Of a stretch of DNA of 64,000 bases, positions 37,201 to 43,904 are shown piece after piece. Each line of letters begins with the position of its first letter. The first letter of the stretch is position 1. The DNA lies in the NCBI RefSeq assembly GCF_000474945.1, contig NZ_AXDW01000018.1, positions 6,130 through 70,129 on the forward strand, read 5' to 3'. A program made the position numbers and the translations under genes. The notes under the pieces were generated by a model, which did no database searches, was not told where the DNA came from, and worked only from the letters and a program-made list of their open reading frames with translations. The stretch is from Solimonas soli DSM 21787 (GTDB lineage: Bacteria; Pseudomonadota; Gammaproteobacteria; Nevskiales; Nevskiaceae).

Positions 37201-37382
37201 TCGCCGCCTACGTGCGCAACAGCGAGCGCATCCGCGCGACGCCGATCATCATGATCACCTCGCGTTCGGGCGAGAAGCATCGCGAGCGCGCGCGTTCGCT
37301 CGGCGTCGACCGCTACCTGATCAAGCCGTACCAGGAAGAGCAGCTCCTCAACGAACTGCGCGGCGTCCTGCACGAGGCATGA
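31296..37382 (+). CDS. chpA: Hybrid chemosensory histidine kinase ChpA/PilL
   Basis: 2028-residue CheA-type kinase of the Pil-Chp system. Five Hpt domains with an intact phospho-histidine lie at about H657, H788, H921, H1119 and H1309 (HTLKGSGR, HTLRGSAR, HTLTGAAL, HTLKGSAR, HTLKGGAR). Two N-terminal Hpt-like segments are degenerate (around HQVRGTAAM at residue ~55, and residues ~330-390). Dimerisation, HATPase_c (HLLRNAVVHGIE, DDGAGLDYDAI, GRGVGMDVV), CheW and a C-terminal receiver domain with Asp ~1958 (LLDIEMPRADG) follow. The linkers are Ala/Pro-rich. It phosphorylates PilG and PilH. The stop overlaps the ATG of chpC. Confidence 0.95.
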   Translation: MSARLKPSPISGLHWVRGELDQSVARARALIEQHVDNPDEPLPLQQAFVELHQVRGTAAMIRCIGASLLAAEMTAGLQDLLQGRVRDTEVLYSALLGGTVQLADYLQALSEDMADCALIMQPAINELRLARGQAVLTESELFVSQMQSLELQLPLPEGAAAASGAQQQAQRYLAAFQASLLAWIRNAPDAQTAEARIGKIAEQLARHAAHGDTYQLWRCAAAAIEALLGRALDNSLEIKRLFGRAGQLMKQIADSGEEGVLGAARELSLQLLFCVGRSRGRGARVQALREQFQLEAYLPDGHELDARRRRIHGPSTSLLAKVSDEIRADFTRVKDHIDLVVRAGGDSADGFADTRRSLQRIADVLGALGLRMLQQTVVNQARALEQLGAGAQLAQWLALAESILRVENSLEDALFRQLRPADDRPELVEDTPTPRDYAEGVHALYRESLVNLARVKQSVDEFLKNGATADLPDAVLLVDEVAAGFEILRHQRVAESVRRLRRFVASPQFARLREGHGLPERFADTIAALEYYIEAERDDSPLTEVLPGQIESFLDAIGACVAALEAPAAAGVALRAEAEPEALAAPPAEAAGELAGAPPEAPAAVADQAREDIDDEIREIFLEEAGEVLATLRDTLPLWVRDARDRERLTTIRRSFHTLKGSGRTVGANVLGEFAWTIESLLNRCLDGSVTTSPGIVKLVGEAVELLPGLIAAFRDGQEADGAADALAARAREYAEGRDPDAGAEPDMAAIFRDDAREKLGEVRDWLSRLDHHQLRHPIDEVAVRAFHTLRGSARIVDAAAISELAGALELWLERQIEADGLLDDAALSLIEAATDALGKWSEQVGSKAAQQQDARLWLEQIESLQGSVDRLHDDDESRQLAEIFAGEAFDLVQKAEGLIAAWARAPDDRRARQDLKVVFHTLTGAALMAECRAVGNVARALLRRVDEAIAEPVLPTAAAFAALNDFCEGIYQQLDAYRDGKLHGDGAELVARIAALRWDAAAEAPAPQHATPPAPVPDSTASVMADVVESLSYAADSEVIDMPPVAEAEAPQPDLLGAPAPVPPALYAVAEHGLDPELLNIFIQEAEELLEAYDGCSAALERDARDGAALDELRRLLHTLKGSARVAGIQAIGEVAHRLEGLLAAHEVAALSSRLQLAGDHLHYAIDGLRRGQLPELQDLLAALEPSVPARVEPPPAEADAQVPADGIAVGLDEAVAPPVAEPPYIAVPPAATVATPIPTSIPTPFASAPPPAAAGDERNAAALDADLVQIFGGEAVELLEQLEQAFARWQAVPAQTGPAQDMQRALHTLKGGARMAGLFAMGDAAHDLETRLTALEASGPVHAEALAPVGEAVAQLRHMTDRLERGDFSGLLHAGKAAAPVAALATPAASGLWDPELFWRPDEDSEREVALKRETARVPVEALDRMLNEAGEISIYRSRLDEHNSGMQAQLAEMAQTVARIREQLRQLDIETDAQIAARGLISAEHSDRYAGEFDPLEMDRYTRMQELSRALSESVGDLAAVHAAMDGFAAGAATLLQQQGRVNTEVQQGLMRTLMVPFSRQMARLQRVVQQTAIENGKRADVVFSGAEAELDRNVLERMTAPLEHLLRNAVVHGIETPDLRAARGKPATGQIQINLWREGTQLYVEVRDDGAGLDYDAIRATAIKRGLMPADANVADEQAAQFIFMPGFSTARTLTQDAGRGVGMDVVAAEVKQLGGTLELSSESGRGARFLVRLPLNLALSQALLVEAAGETYAVPLSSIEGIVRIARERLADHYAEQGPLFNYGGAGYRVRELAAFLGSERGTTTPDSKTVNAILVRLPEGIGAGDRRYAVVVDALLGNREIVSKAVGPQVSSVPGISGATILADGRAVLILDVAELAQDAARRALRSAASGASPAPAAATRGLVMVVDDSLTIRRVTERLLTRQGYTVVTAKDGLDAMAQLQSETPAAILLDIEMPRADGFEVAAYVRNSERIRATPIIMITSRSGEKHRERARSLGVDRYLIKPYQEEQLLNELRGVLHEA

Positions 37383-37879
37383 TCATGGACACCCCGACAT
37401 CATCGACGGCCGGCAAGACGCAGCTTTACGCGGTGCTCATCTCTCTGGCCGGCGACACCCTGCTGCTGCCGAACCTCGCGATCGCCGAGGTGGTGGCGCG
37501 CGACGCGGTGCAGCCGGCGGCGCAGCTGCCGCCGTGGCTGGCCGGCTATCTGGAGCACGGCGGCCGGCGTCTGCCGGTGCTGCGCTTCGAGCGTCTGAAC
37601 GGCGGTGGCGCCGCGGCCGACGCGCGTCGCGAGCGCGTCGTCATCGTCAACACCCTGGGCCGGCATCTGCCGTCCGGACAGTTCGCCATGGTCACGCAGA
37701 CCTATCCGCACCTGGTGACACTGAACCGCGCGGCGCTGCAGCCGCTGCCGCTGCGCGACGGCGACCGTGCCGAACTGCTGCTGGCGCGCGTGCGCGTCGC
37801 CAGCCACGAGGCGCTGATCCCCGATCTCGATCGCGTCGAACTCGAGATCGCCCGCGCCCTCGCGGCCGCGCCGGCATGA
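37379..37879 (+). CDS. chpC: CheW-like protein ChpC
   Basis: 166 residues, a second CheW-domain protein at the end of the Pil-Chp run (YAVLISLAGDTLLLPNLAIAEVV...). ChpC in Pseudomonas is thought to link additional receptors to ChpA. The ATG at 37379 overlaps the chpA stop; a second in-frame ATG two codons later is possible. In Pseudomonas the methylesterase ChpB comes first; here it is absent. Its end overlaps the start of a CDF transporter (ATGA). Confidence 0.85.
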   Translation: MIMDTPTSSTAGKTQLYAVLISLAGDTLLLPNLAIAEVVARDAVQPAAQLPPWLAGYLEHGGRRLPVLRFERLNGGGAAADARRERVVIVNTLGRHLPSGQFAMVTQTYPHLVTLNRAALQPLPLRDGDRAELLLARVRVASHEALIPDLDRVELEIARALAAAPA

Positions 37880-38793
37880 GCCGAGCCGGCGCGGGCGACG
37901 CCGCACGCTACGCGCTGCTGTCGATCGTCACCGCGGTGGCGACGATGCTGCTCAAGTTCGGCGCCTGGCGCATCAGCGGCTCGGTCGGCCTGCTGTCCGA
38001 CGCGTTCGAATCCCTGGTCAATCTCGGCGCCGCCGTCGTCGCCTTCCTGACCCTGCGTCTGGCCGCGCAGCCGCCGGACCACGAGCATGCCTTCGGGCAT
38101 GGCAAGGCCGAGTATTTTTCCAGCGGCTTCGAAGGCGCGCTGATCTTCCTCGCCGCGCTCGGCATCGTCTGCGCGGCCTGGCCGCGCCTGCTGCATCCGC
38201 AGCCGCTCGAACAGACCGGCTTCGGCCTGATGGTCGCGGTGGTTGCGGCGCTGCTCAACCTGGCCGTGGCGCGCCTGCTGCTGCGCGTCGGCCGCGAGCG
38301 GCGTTCGCCGGCGCTCGAGGCCGACGGCCGCCATCTGCTGAGCGACGTCTGGACCACGGCGGGCATCGTCGTCGCGGTCGGCGTGGTGGCGCTGACCGGC
38401 TGGCTGCGGCTCGACGCGCTGATCGCGATCGCCGTGGCGCTCTATCTCCTGTGGACCGGCGCGCGCCTGCTGCGCGAGGCCGCCGGCGGCTTGATGGATC
38501 GCGCCTGGCCGGCCGCCGAGCGCGCCAGGCTCGAGCAGGTGCTCGACGGCTATCGTGCCGAGGGCATCGCCTTTCACGCCATCCGCACGCGCATGTCCGG
38601 CAGCCATCGCTTCGTGAGCCTGCACGTGCTGGTGCCGGGCGCCTGGTCGGTGCAGCACGGCCACGATCTGGTCGAGCGCCTGGAAGTCGAGCTGGCCGGC
38701 CATCTCGGACCGCTGGCGGTGTTCACGCACCTGGAGCCGATCGAGGACCCGGCCGCCCAGGACGAGCACCGCCTCGAGCGCGACGCGCCGTGA
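37876..38793 (+). CDS. Cation diffusion facilitator family transporter
   Basis: 305 residues: five or six membrane helices and a cytoplasmic ferredoxin-like C-terminal domain (SGSHRFVSLHVLVPG, with HGHDLVERLE). It would export Zn2+, Fe2+ or a related ion in exchange for protons. The helix-5 site is HxxxD (HLLSD), but the helix-2 site, DxxxD in E. coli FieF, reads ExxxN in FESLVNLGAA. That variant is shared by a CDF subgroup of unclear specificity, so the ion cannot be assigned. ATGA coupling to chpC is unusual for a metal transporter. Confidence 0.85.
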   Translation: MSRAGAGDAARYALLSIVTAVATMLLKFGAWRISGSVGLLSDAFESLVNLGAAVVAFLTLRLAAQPPDHEHAFGHGKAEYFSSGFEGALIFLAALGIVCAAWPRLLHPQPLEQTGFGLMVAVVAALLNLAVARLLLRVGRERRSPALEADGRHLLSDVWTTAGIVVAVGVVALTGWLRLDALIAIAVALYLLWTGARLLREAAGGLMDRAWPAAERARLEQVLDGYRAEGIAFHAIRTRMSGSHRFVSLHVLVPGAWSVQHGHDLVERLEVELAGHLGPLAVFTHLEPIEDPAAQDEHRLERDAP

Positions 38794-38808
38794 AGGGCGC
38801 GGTCTGTC

Positions 38809-38814
38809 TACAAT
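38809..38814 (+). promoter_or_regulatory. Candidate -10 element upstream of the LuxR-type gene
   Basis: TACAAT at 38809-38814, after the CDF stop and ~35 bases before ATG 38849. No good -35 is seen at the expected distance. If used, it rules out the ATG at 38813 as the start of the next gene. Confidence 0.35.
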
Positions 38815-38848
38815 GCCGACGGACGCTTTCCACCACAAAGCAGCGATC

Positions 38849-39760
38849 ATGGACCGATCCACGGGCCTCGAACTCGACCGGCTGATCGAAGCGGTGTATG
38901 CCGCCGGCTTCGAGCTGGAGTGGCAGTATTTCCGTCCCGAAGTGCTGCGGCTGCTGTGCGCCTGGGCCGGCGCCGAAGCCGCCGCCTGGCTGGTGCTGCC
39001 GCAGGGCGGCTCCAGCGGCGAGTTCGCCAGCTGGCCCGGCGCGCTGCTCGACGGGCGCACGCTGGCGACCCTGTCGTTCGACGGCGGCGCGCGCGAACGC
39101 ACGCTGTCGGTCGAGGTGTCGCGCGGCCGGCGCCGCGAGGTGCTGGTGCTGCGCGTCGAGCATCGCGGCTCGCACCTGCACAGCGTGATCGCGCTGCTGC
39201 CGGGCGAGCGCATGGTCGATCTGAAAGCGCTGCGGCACGCGCTCGGGCATGTCGTGCAGGCCGGCACCCTGGCCCTGCGCCAGTTCGTGATGCGCGACGA
39301 GTGGCTGATCGCCATGGGCCGCAGCTCGCGCGGCTCGGCAGCGCTGATCGACGCCAAGGGTGGGGTCTACGCGGTCAGCGAACGGTTCCGCCAGCTGGTC
39401 GCCCTGGAGTTCGGCGACACCGCGTTCTCGGTGCTGCCGTTCACGGTGCCGCCCGAGCGCTTCGACGATCCGGGCCCCTTCCAGGTGCGCAGCCTGCATT
39501 TCCGCATCAAGCCGGAAGGCGGCCTGTTCCTGATCAATGCGCGGCGGCCGCATCCGCTCGACGTGCTGTCGCCGCGCGAGCAGGAGATCGCGCGGGCGCT
39601 GGCGCTCGGCAAGACCTTCAAGAGCGTGGCGCGCGAGTTCGAGATCGCCATCAGCACGGTCGCCAACCATGCCTCGCGCATCTATCGCAAGCTCGGCATC
39701 TATCGCCGCGAGGAGCTCGTCGAACTGCTGCGCAAGGCTGTCGACAGCAAGGCGGCCTGA
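38849..39760 (+). CDS. LuxR-type transcriptional regulator
   Basis: 303 residues. The C-terminal ~65 residues are a LuxR/NarL helix-turn-helix (LSPREQEIARALALGKTFKSV, then ISTVANHASRIYRKLGI). The N-terminal ~230 residues are not a receiver or a recognisable autoinducer domain; they may be a PAS/GAF-like sensor. No transmembrane segment is seen. In Pseudomonas this end of the Pil-Chp cluster has the AraC-type regulator ChpD; here a different regulator family occupies the spot. The target is unknown, but the MBL-fold gene 25 bases downstream is an obvious candidate. Confidence 0.82.
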   Translation: MDRSTGLELDRLIEAVYAAGFELEWQYFRPEVLRLLCAWAGAEAAAWLVLPQGGSSGEFASWPGALLDGRTLATLSFDGGARERTLSVEVSRGRRREVLVLRVEHRGSHLHSVIALLPGERMVDLKALRHALGHVVQAGTLALRQFVMRDEWLIAMGRSSRGSAALIDAKGGVYAVSERFRQLVALEFGDTAFSVLPFTVPPERFDDPGPFQVRSLHFRIKPEGGLFLINARRPHPLDVLSPREQEIARALALGKTFKSVAREFEIAISTVANHASRIYRKLGIYRREELVELLRKAVDSKAA

Positions 39761-39785
39761 AGGCGGGTTTTGCCAGGCTGCGGCC

Positions 39786-40760
39786 ATGAACGAACCCGGC
39801 ACCCTCGCCTCCCGACTGTCCGTGACCGACGTCGGCCACGGCATCCGCTGCATCGACACCCTGCAGGAACGGCCGAAGATGGCCTGCTGCTACCTCATCG
39901 AGCGCGGCGCCGATCTCGCTTTCATCGAAGCCGGCACCGCGCCGGGCGTGCCGCGCCTGCTGGCGCTGCTCGACGAGCTGGGCCTGGCGCGCGAACGCGT
40001 GCGCTACGTCATCGTCACGCACGTGCATCTCGATCACGCCGGCGGCGCCGGGCTGCTGATGCGCGAGCTGCCGAACGCGAAGCTGGTGGTGCACCCGCGC
40101 GGCGCGCGGCATCTGATCGATCCGTCGAAGCTGATCGCCGGCGCCTCGGCGGTCTACGGGCCCGAGGCGGTGCGGCGCATGTACGGCGAGATCGCGCCGC
40201 TGCCGGAGGCGCGCGTGATCGCCGCCGCCGACGGCCAGCGCCTGCCGCTCGGCGACGGCGAACTGGAGTTCGTCGATTCGCCGGGCCACGCCCGTCATCA
40301 CTTCTGCGTCTGGGACGCGGCCAGCCGCGGCTTCTTCACCGGCGACACCTTCGGCCTGTCGTATCGCGAGCTGGATACCGCGGCCGGTCCGTTCATGCTG
40401 GTGACGACGACGCCGGTGCAGTTCGATCCGGACGCCTGGCGGCAGACGCTCGATCGCCTGATGTCGTATGCGCCGCGGCACATGTACCTGACGCATTACG
40501 GGCGCGTCGACGAGGTCGCGCGCATGGCCGAGGATCTGCGCCGCGGCATCGCGCGCTACGAATTGATCGCCACCGAACTGGCCGGCGCGCAGGACCGCCG
40601 CGCGCAGCTGCTGCGCGCCATCAGCGCCGATGCCGTCAGCGCCGTGCGTGCGCATGGCTGCACGCTGCCCGACGCCGAGCTGCAGGCGGTGCTGGCCACC
40701 GATCTCGAACTGAACGCGCAGGGACTCGGCGTGTGGCTGGACCAGTGCGCGGCGCACTGA
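39786..40760 (+). CDS. MBL-fold metallo-hydrolase
   Basis: 324 residues of the metallo-beta-lactamase fold. The dinuclear metal motif is THVHLDHAGG (about residues 80-89). DSPGHARHH and FFTGDTFGLSYREL give further ligands, and YLTHYGRV the last histidine. The C-terminal ~80 residues form a helical extension. The substrate is not evident; relatives act on thioesters, lactones or phosphodiesters. It is probably co-transcribed with the LuxR-type gene. Confidence 0.88.
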   Translation: MNEPGTLASRLSVTDVGHGIRCIDTLQERPKMACCYLIERGADLAFIEAGTAPGVPRLLALLDELGLARERVRYVIVTHVHLDHAGGAGLLMRELPNAKLVVHPRGARHLIDPSKLIAGASAVYGPEAVRRMYGEIAPLPEARVIAAADGQRLPLGDGELEFVDSPGHARHHFCVWDAASRGFFTGDTFGLSYRELDTAAGPFMLVTTTPVQFDPDAWRQTLDRLMSYAPRHMYLTHYGRVDEVARMAEDLRRGIARYELIATELAGAQDRRAQLLRAISADAVSAVRAHGCTLPDAELQAVLATDLELNAQGLGVWLDQCAAH

Positions 40761-40789
40761 TTCACCTGCTGCGCGGGCCGATTCCGCAT

Positions 40790-40830
40790 CCACCGTGCTC
40801 GCCGTACTTCAGTACGGCTGCGCGCGGTGG
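40790..40830. repeat. Nested inverted repeat (REP-like hairpin)
   Basis: Inner stem GCCGTAC, loop TTCA, GTACGGC (40801-40818), within outer arms CCACCG (40790-40795) and CGGTGG (40825-40830). It lies between the convergent MBL-fold gene and AI-2E-type permease. There is no T tract, so a REP-like element or a bidirectional transcription barrier is more likely than an ordinary terminator. The rest of the 130-base gap shows nothing else. Confidence 0.6.
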
Positions 40831-40890
40831 CCGCGGACTCGACCCTGCTCGCGACGGCGACTCAGCGCGCCGCTTGCCGATTCATCATGC

Positions 40891-41910
40891 TCAAACCAGG
40901 GCGCGGCTGCGCAGCTCTTCCTTGAAGTAGGCATAGAAGATCGGCGCGGCGATCAGGCCGGGAATGCCGAAGGCGGCTTCCATCACCAGCATGGCGATCA
41001 GCAGTTCCCAGGCGCGCGCGTTGATGTTCGAGCCGATGATGCGCGCGTTGAGGAAGTATTCGAGCTTGTGGATGACGACGAGGTAGACGAAGGAGGCGAG
41101 CGCCACCGGCAGGCCGTGGCTGAGGCTGACGACGATGATCGCCGCGTTGGAGATCAGGTTGCCGAGGATCGGCAGCAGGCCGGCGATGAAGGTGATGGCG
41201 ACCAGGGTCTTGCTCAGCGGCAGGTCGACGCCGAACGCGGGCAGGGCGACGCCGAGATAGAGCCAGGTGAAGAAGGTGTTGATCGTCGAGATCCAGAACT
41301 GCGCGAACACCACGCGCCGGAATGCCGCCGCCAGATTCTCGGCCTGACGGGTGACGCGTTCGGCCAGCGGCCGCTGCTCGGCTTTCTGCGCCGCCTTCTG
41401 CAGCGACAGCAGCGCGCCGACGATCATGCCCATGAGGATGTGGACCAGCGAACGGCCGAAATCGCGGCCGGCCAGCTGCAGCGAGCCGGCGTGCTGGCGC
41501 AGCCAGTTGACAATGGTCTGGCGCAGGGTTTCGGCGTCCTCCGGCACGTAGGCGAGCAGGTCGGACGGCAGGCGCCCGCGGGCGTCCTCGATGATCTGCG
41601 CCATCTTCTGCATCAGGAGCGGCAGACTCTCGCCGCTGTTGCGCAAGAAACCGATCAGCGCCAGCACGCCGCTCGCCAGCACGGCGATGACGACGGTGGC
41701 GATCAGCGTCACCGCCAGCAGGCGCGGGCCGTCGCGGCCGAGCGCGCGCGAGCGCAGCCAGGGCGTCAGCACGTCGACCAGCTCGAAGACCAGCAGGCCG
41801 GCGAGCAGCGCCGACAGCAGGTGCAGGTGGATGACGAGCGCCAGCGCGACGGCGCTGATGCCCCAGGCGAAGAGATCGGCGCGAGTGAGGGCGGAGGAGC
41901 TGGCGTTCAT
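40891..41910 (-). CDS. AI-2E family transporter (PerM/TqsA-like)
   Basis: 339 residues, about seven to eight membrane helices with a central cytoplasmic or periplasmic helical region. Family blocks are LLAGLLVFELVD near the N terminus, FISGLL-type FIAGLLPILGNLIS, and the C-terminal GIPGLIAAPIFYAYFKEEL. Relatives export autoinducer-2 or act as Na+/H+ antiporters, so the substrate is open. Single gene, convergent with the MBL-fold gene. Confidence 0.85.
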   Translation of the reverse strand: MNASSSALTRADLFAWGISAVALALVIHLHLLSALLAGLLVFELVDVLTPWLRSRALGRDGPRLLAVTLIATVVIAVLASGVLALIGFLRNSGESLPLLMQKMAQIIEDARGRLPSDLLAYVPEDAETLRQTIVNWLRQHAGSLQLAGRDFGRSLVHILMGMIVGALLSLQKAAQKAEQRPLAERVTRQAENLAAAFRRVVFAQFWISTINTFFTWLYLGVALPAFGVDLPLSKTLVAITFIAGLLPILGNLISNAAIIVVSLSHGLPVALASFVYLVVIHKLEYFLNARIIGSNINARAWELLIAMLVMEAAFGIPGLIAAPIFYAYFKEELRSRALV

Positions 41911-41989
41911 GATCGGAGCGGGCGGAGCCGCGCCATCATACGGCGGCGCGGCGGCCTTCGGCAGGCCGCCGCGTCGACAGCTGCAGCGC

Positions 41990-43828
41990 TCAGACGCCGT
42001 CGCGGACGATCGCCGAGGGCTCGAGCAGCGGCAGCTCGACCGTGCCGCCGAGCTTCATCGCCGGCACCAGCAGGTCGCGCGACCAGGTGATCGGGAACTG
42101 CGCGTGGAAGGCATAGATCAGCAGCGCCACTTCCTCGCCCTCGGCAAGCCTTTCGGCGATGCCGTTCATTTCCAGATCGTGCGTGCCGAAGCCGCGCACC
42201 GGCGTGATCTGGTCGTCGATGATGTCCCAGCGCGTCTGGCCCGGAGGGCGATGGCCGATGGCGAGGAACAGGATCGGATCGCAGCCGAGCTGCACGACGG
42301 TCGTCGCGCAGTTTTCCTGCTCGAGCCCGCTCAGGCCTTCGATGTCGATGTGCAGCATCGGCACGCCGGCGAGCACCGCGCCGCCGGCCGGCACGTCGTA
42401 GAGTTTCTGGTCGGCGAGCAGCACCGTGTCGCGCACGCCGTTGCCGAGCAGCGAGCCGACCACGCCGAGCAGGCTGTTGAACTGCGGCGTGCTGCTGTCG
42501 ATCGCGAAGCCGGTGCCGCCGCGCTGCACGGTCCTGGTCTCGATGGCATCGCCTTCGCCGAGGCTCAGGCAGAAGTCCTTGCCGGTGGTCAGCACGTCGT
42601 CGATCGAGCCGCGGTTCTGCAGCTTCTGCTCGAACCAGGCGAACAGCACCTTGTCGAGATCCATCGAGCCGCAGCTGCGCGTGCCGGCGTTGTCGCCGAG
42701 GCCGGGGAAAGTGATGGCCTGGTAGAACGGATCGAGCGGATCCTCGAGGCCGGCGGCGCCGAGCGAGATCGGCAGGATGTGGCCGGTCTGGTGCGTCAGC
42801 AGGCGCACGTCGCCGCCGAGCGCCTTCAGGCATTCGTAGTTGTGCAGGCCGTCGTTGAAGTTGAACAGGGTGTCGCGGAAGCCCTGCGTGAGCAGCACGT
42901 CGGCGGCCGGCGGCCGGTCCGGCGCCACGTCCAGCGGGTCCGGCGTCGCCAGGATGAAGTCCTGCGGGCCGGCCGGCTGACCGTCGCAGAAATAGGCGAG
43001 GCTGTGGTACTTCATGAAGTTGTAGCCGGCCGTGGTGAAGTTGTTGGTCAGGCCGGCCATGGTGAGGATTTCGACGATCGCCGTGTCCTCGCGCGTGCCG
43101 CCTTCGGAGACCTGCTGCAGCAGCGCCCGCACGGTGCCGAGCGGATCGGCCGGGTTGAGGATCTGCGTCACCGAGGCTTCGCCGCCGGCGACCAGCGCCA
43201 GGCCCCAGCCGGACTTCACCACGTTGTTCGGATCGAGCGCGTAGGTGAGATCGTGCGGCGTGATGTCCGGCGCCAGCACGCGCAGGCGGTGCTCGGGATC
43301 GGCGGCGTACAGCAGCACCTGGTACATGCCGCCGTAGGAGCTGCCGTAGGAGCCGACCAGCATCTTGCCGTTGCCGCGCCGGCGCAGGCCGGGGAGGTTC
43401 TCGGCCCAGTCGAGCACGGCGATCAGATCCTGGCCCTCGTAGTCCGGCGACATCACGCGCACCGTGCCGCTCGACTGGCCGAAGCCGCGCTGGTCGATCG
43501 AGATCACGTAGTAGCCGGCGTCGTTCAGGCGCTTGATGAGGCTGCCGTCCGGCGCCGTGGTCTCGCGCGAGCCGCCATAGCCGTGGCCCTGCAGGACCAG
43601 CGGATAGGTCTTGCCCTTCTCCAGACGGGTCGGCTCGAAGACCTGCACGACGATGGTGTCGCCGGTCTTCTCGACCGCAATGTCCTGGCGGTAGATCGTG
43701 CCGTCGCGGCTTTCGCTGACCGGCACGCGCGGCACGCTGCCACTGCTCGACGCGCTGCTGCCGCAGGCGGCGAGCAGCGCAAGGCCGGACAGCGCGAGCA
43801 AGGCGCGCGCGCCATGTGGACGCTTCAT
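41990..43828 (-). CDS. Secreted S15/CocE-like alpha/beta hydrolase lipoprotein
   Basis: 612 residues. The signal peptide ends in the lipobox LAAC (C22), followed by a Ser-rich linker. An alpha/beta-hydrolase domain has SIDQRGFGQSSG, the nucleophile serine in GSYGSSYGGMY (about residue 161), an aspartate candidate in GFRDTLFNF and the histidine in THQTGH. A C-terminal jelly-roll-like part is typical of X-Pro dipeptidyl-peptidase/cocaine-esterase relatives (VPMLHIDIEG onward). Substrate unknown: peptide, ester or lactone. ATG 43828 has GGGGAG upstream. It is divergent from the putative aminopeptidase gene. Confidence 0.85.
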   Translation of the reverse strand: MKRPHGARALLALSGLALLAACGSSASSSGSVPRVPVSESRDGTIYRQDIAVEKTGDTIVVQVFEPTRLEKGKTYPLVLQGHGYGGSRETTAPDGSLIKRLNDAGYYVISIDQRGFGQSSGTVRVMSPDYEGQDLIAVLDWAENLPGLRRRGNGKMLVGSYGSSYGGMYQVLLYAADPEHRLRVLAPDITPHDLTYALDPNNVVKSGWGLALVAGGEASVTQILNPADPLGTVRALLQQVSEGGTREDTAIVEILTMAGLTNNFTTAGYNFMKYHSLAYFCDGQPAGPQDFILATPDPLDVAPDRPPAADVLLTQGFRDTLFNFNDGLHNYECLKALGGDVRLLTHQTGHILPISLGAAGLEDPLDPFYQAITFPGLGDNAGTRSCGSMDLDKVLFAWFEQKLQNRGSIDDVLTTGKDFCLSLGEGDAIETRTVQRGGTGFAIDSSTPQFNSLLGVVGSLLGNGVRDTVLLADQKLYDVPAGGAVLAGVPMLHIDIEGLSGLEQENCATTVVQLGCDPILFLAIGHRPPGQTRWDIIDDQITPVRGFGTHDLEMNGIAERLAEGEEVALLIYAFHAQFPITWSRDLLVPAMKLGGTVELPLLEPSAIVRDGV

Positions 43829-43904
43829 GGTGAATCTCCCCGTGGCACTATCGTGTGCCTCTGCTGTCTTTGTGACTGAAACAATACTGCAATCCCGAGC
43901 CGCG

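Noticed and set aside
39780-40930. Alternative plus-strand frame over the MBL-fold gene
   Set aside because: Arg-rich shadow of the MBL-fold gene; no family features.
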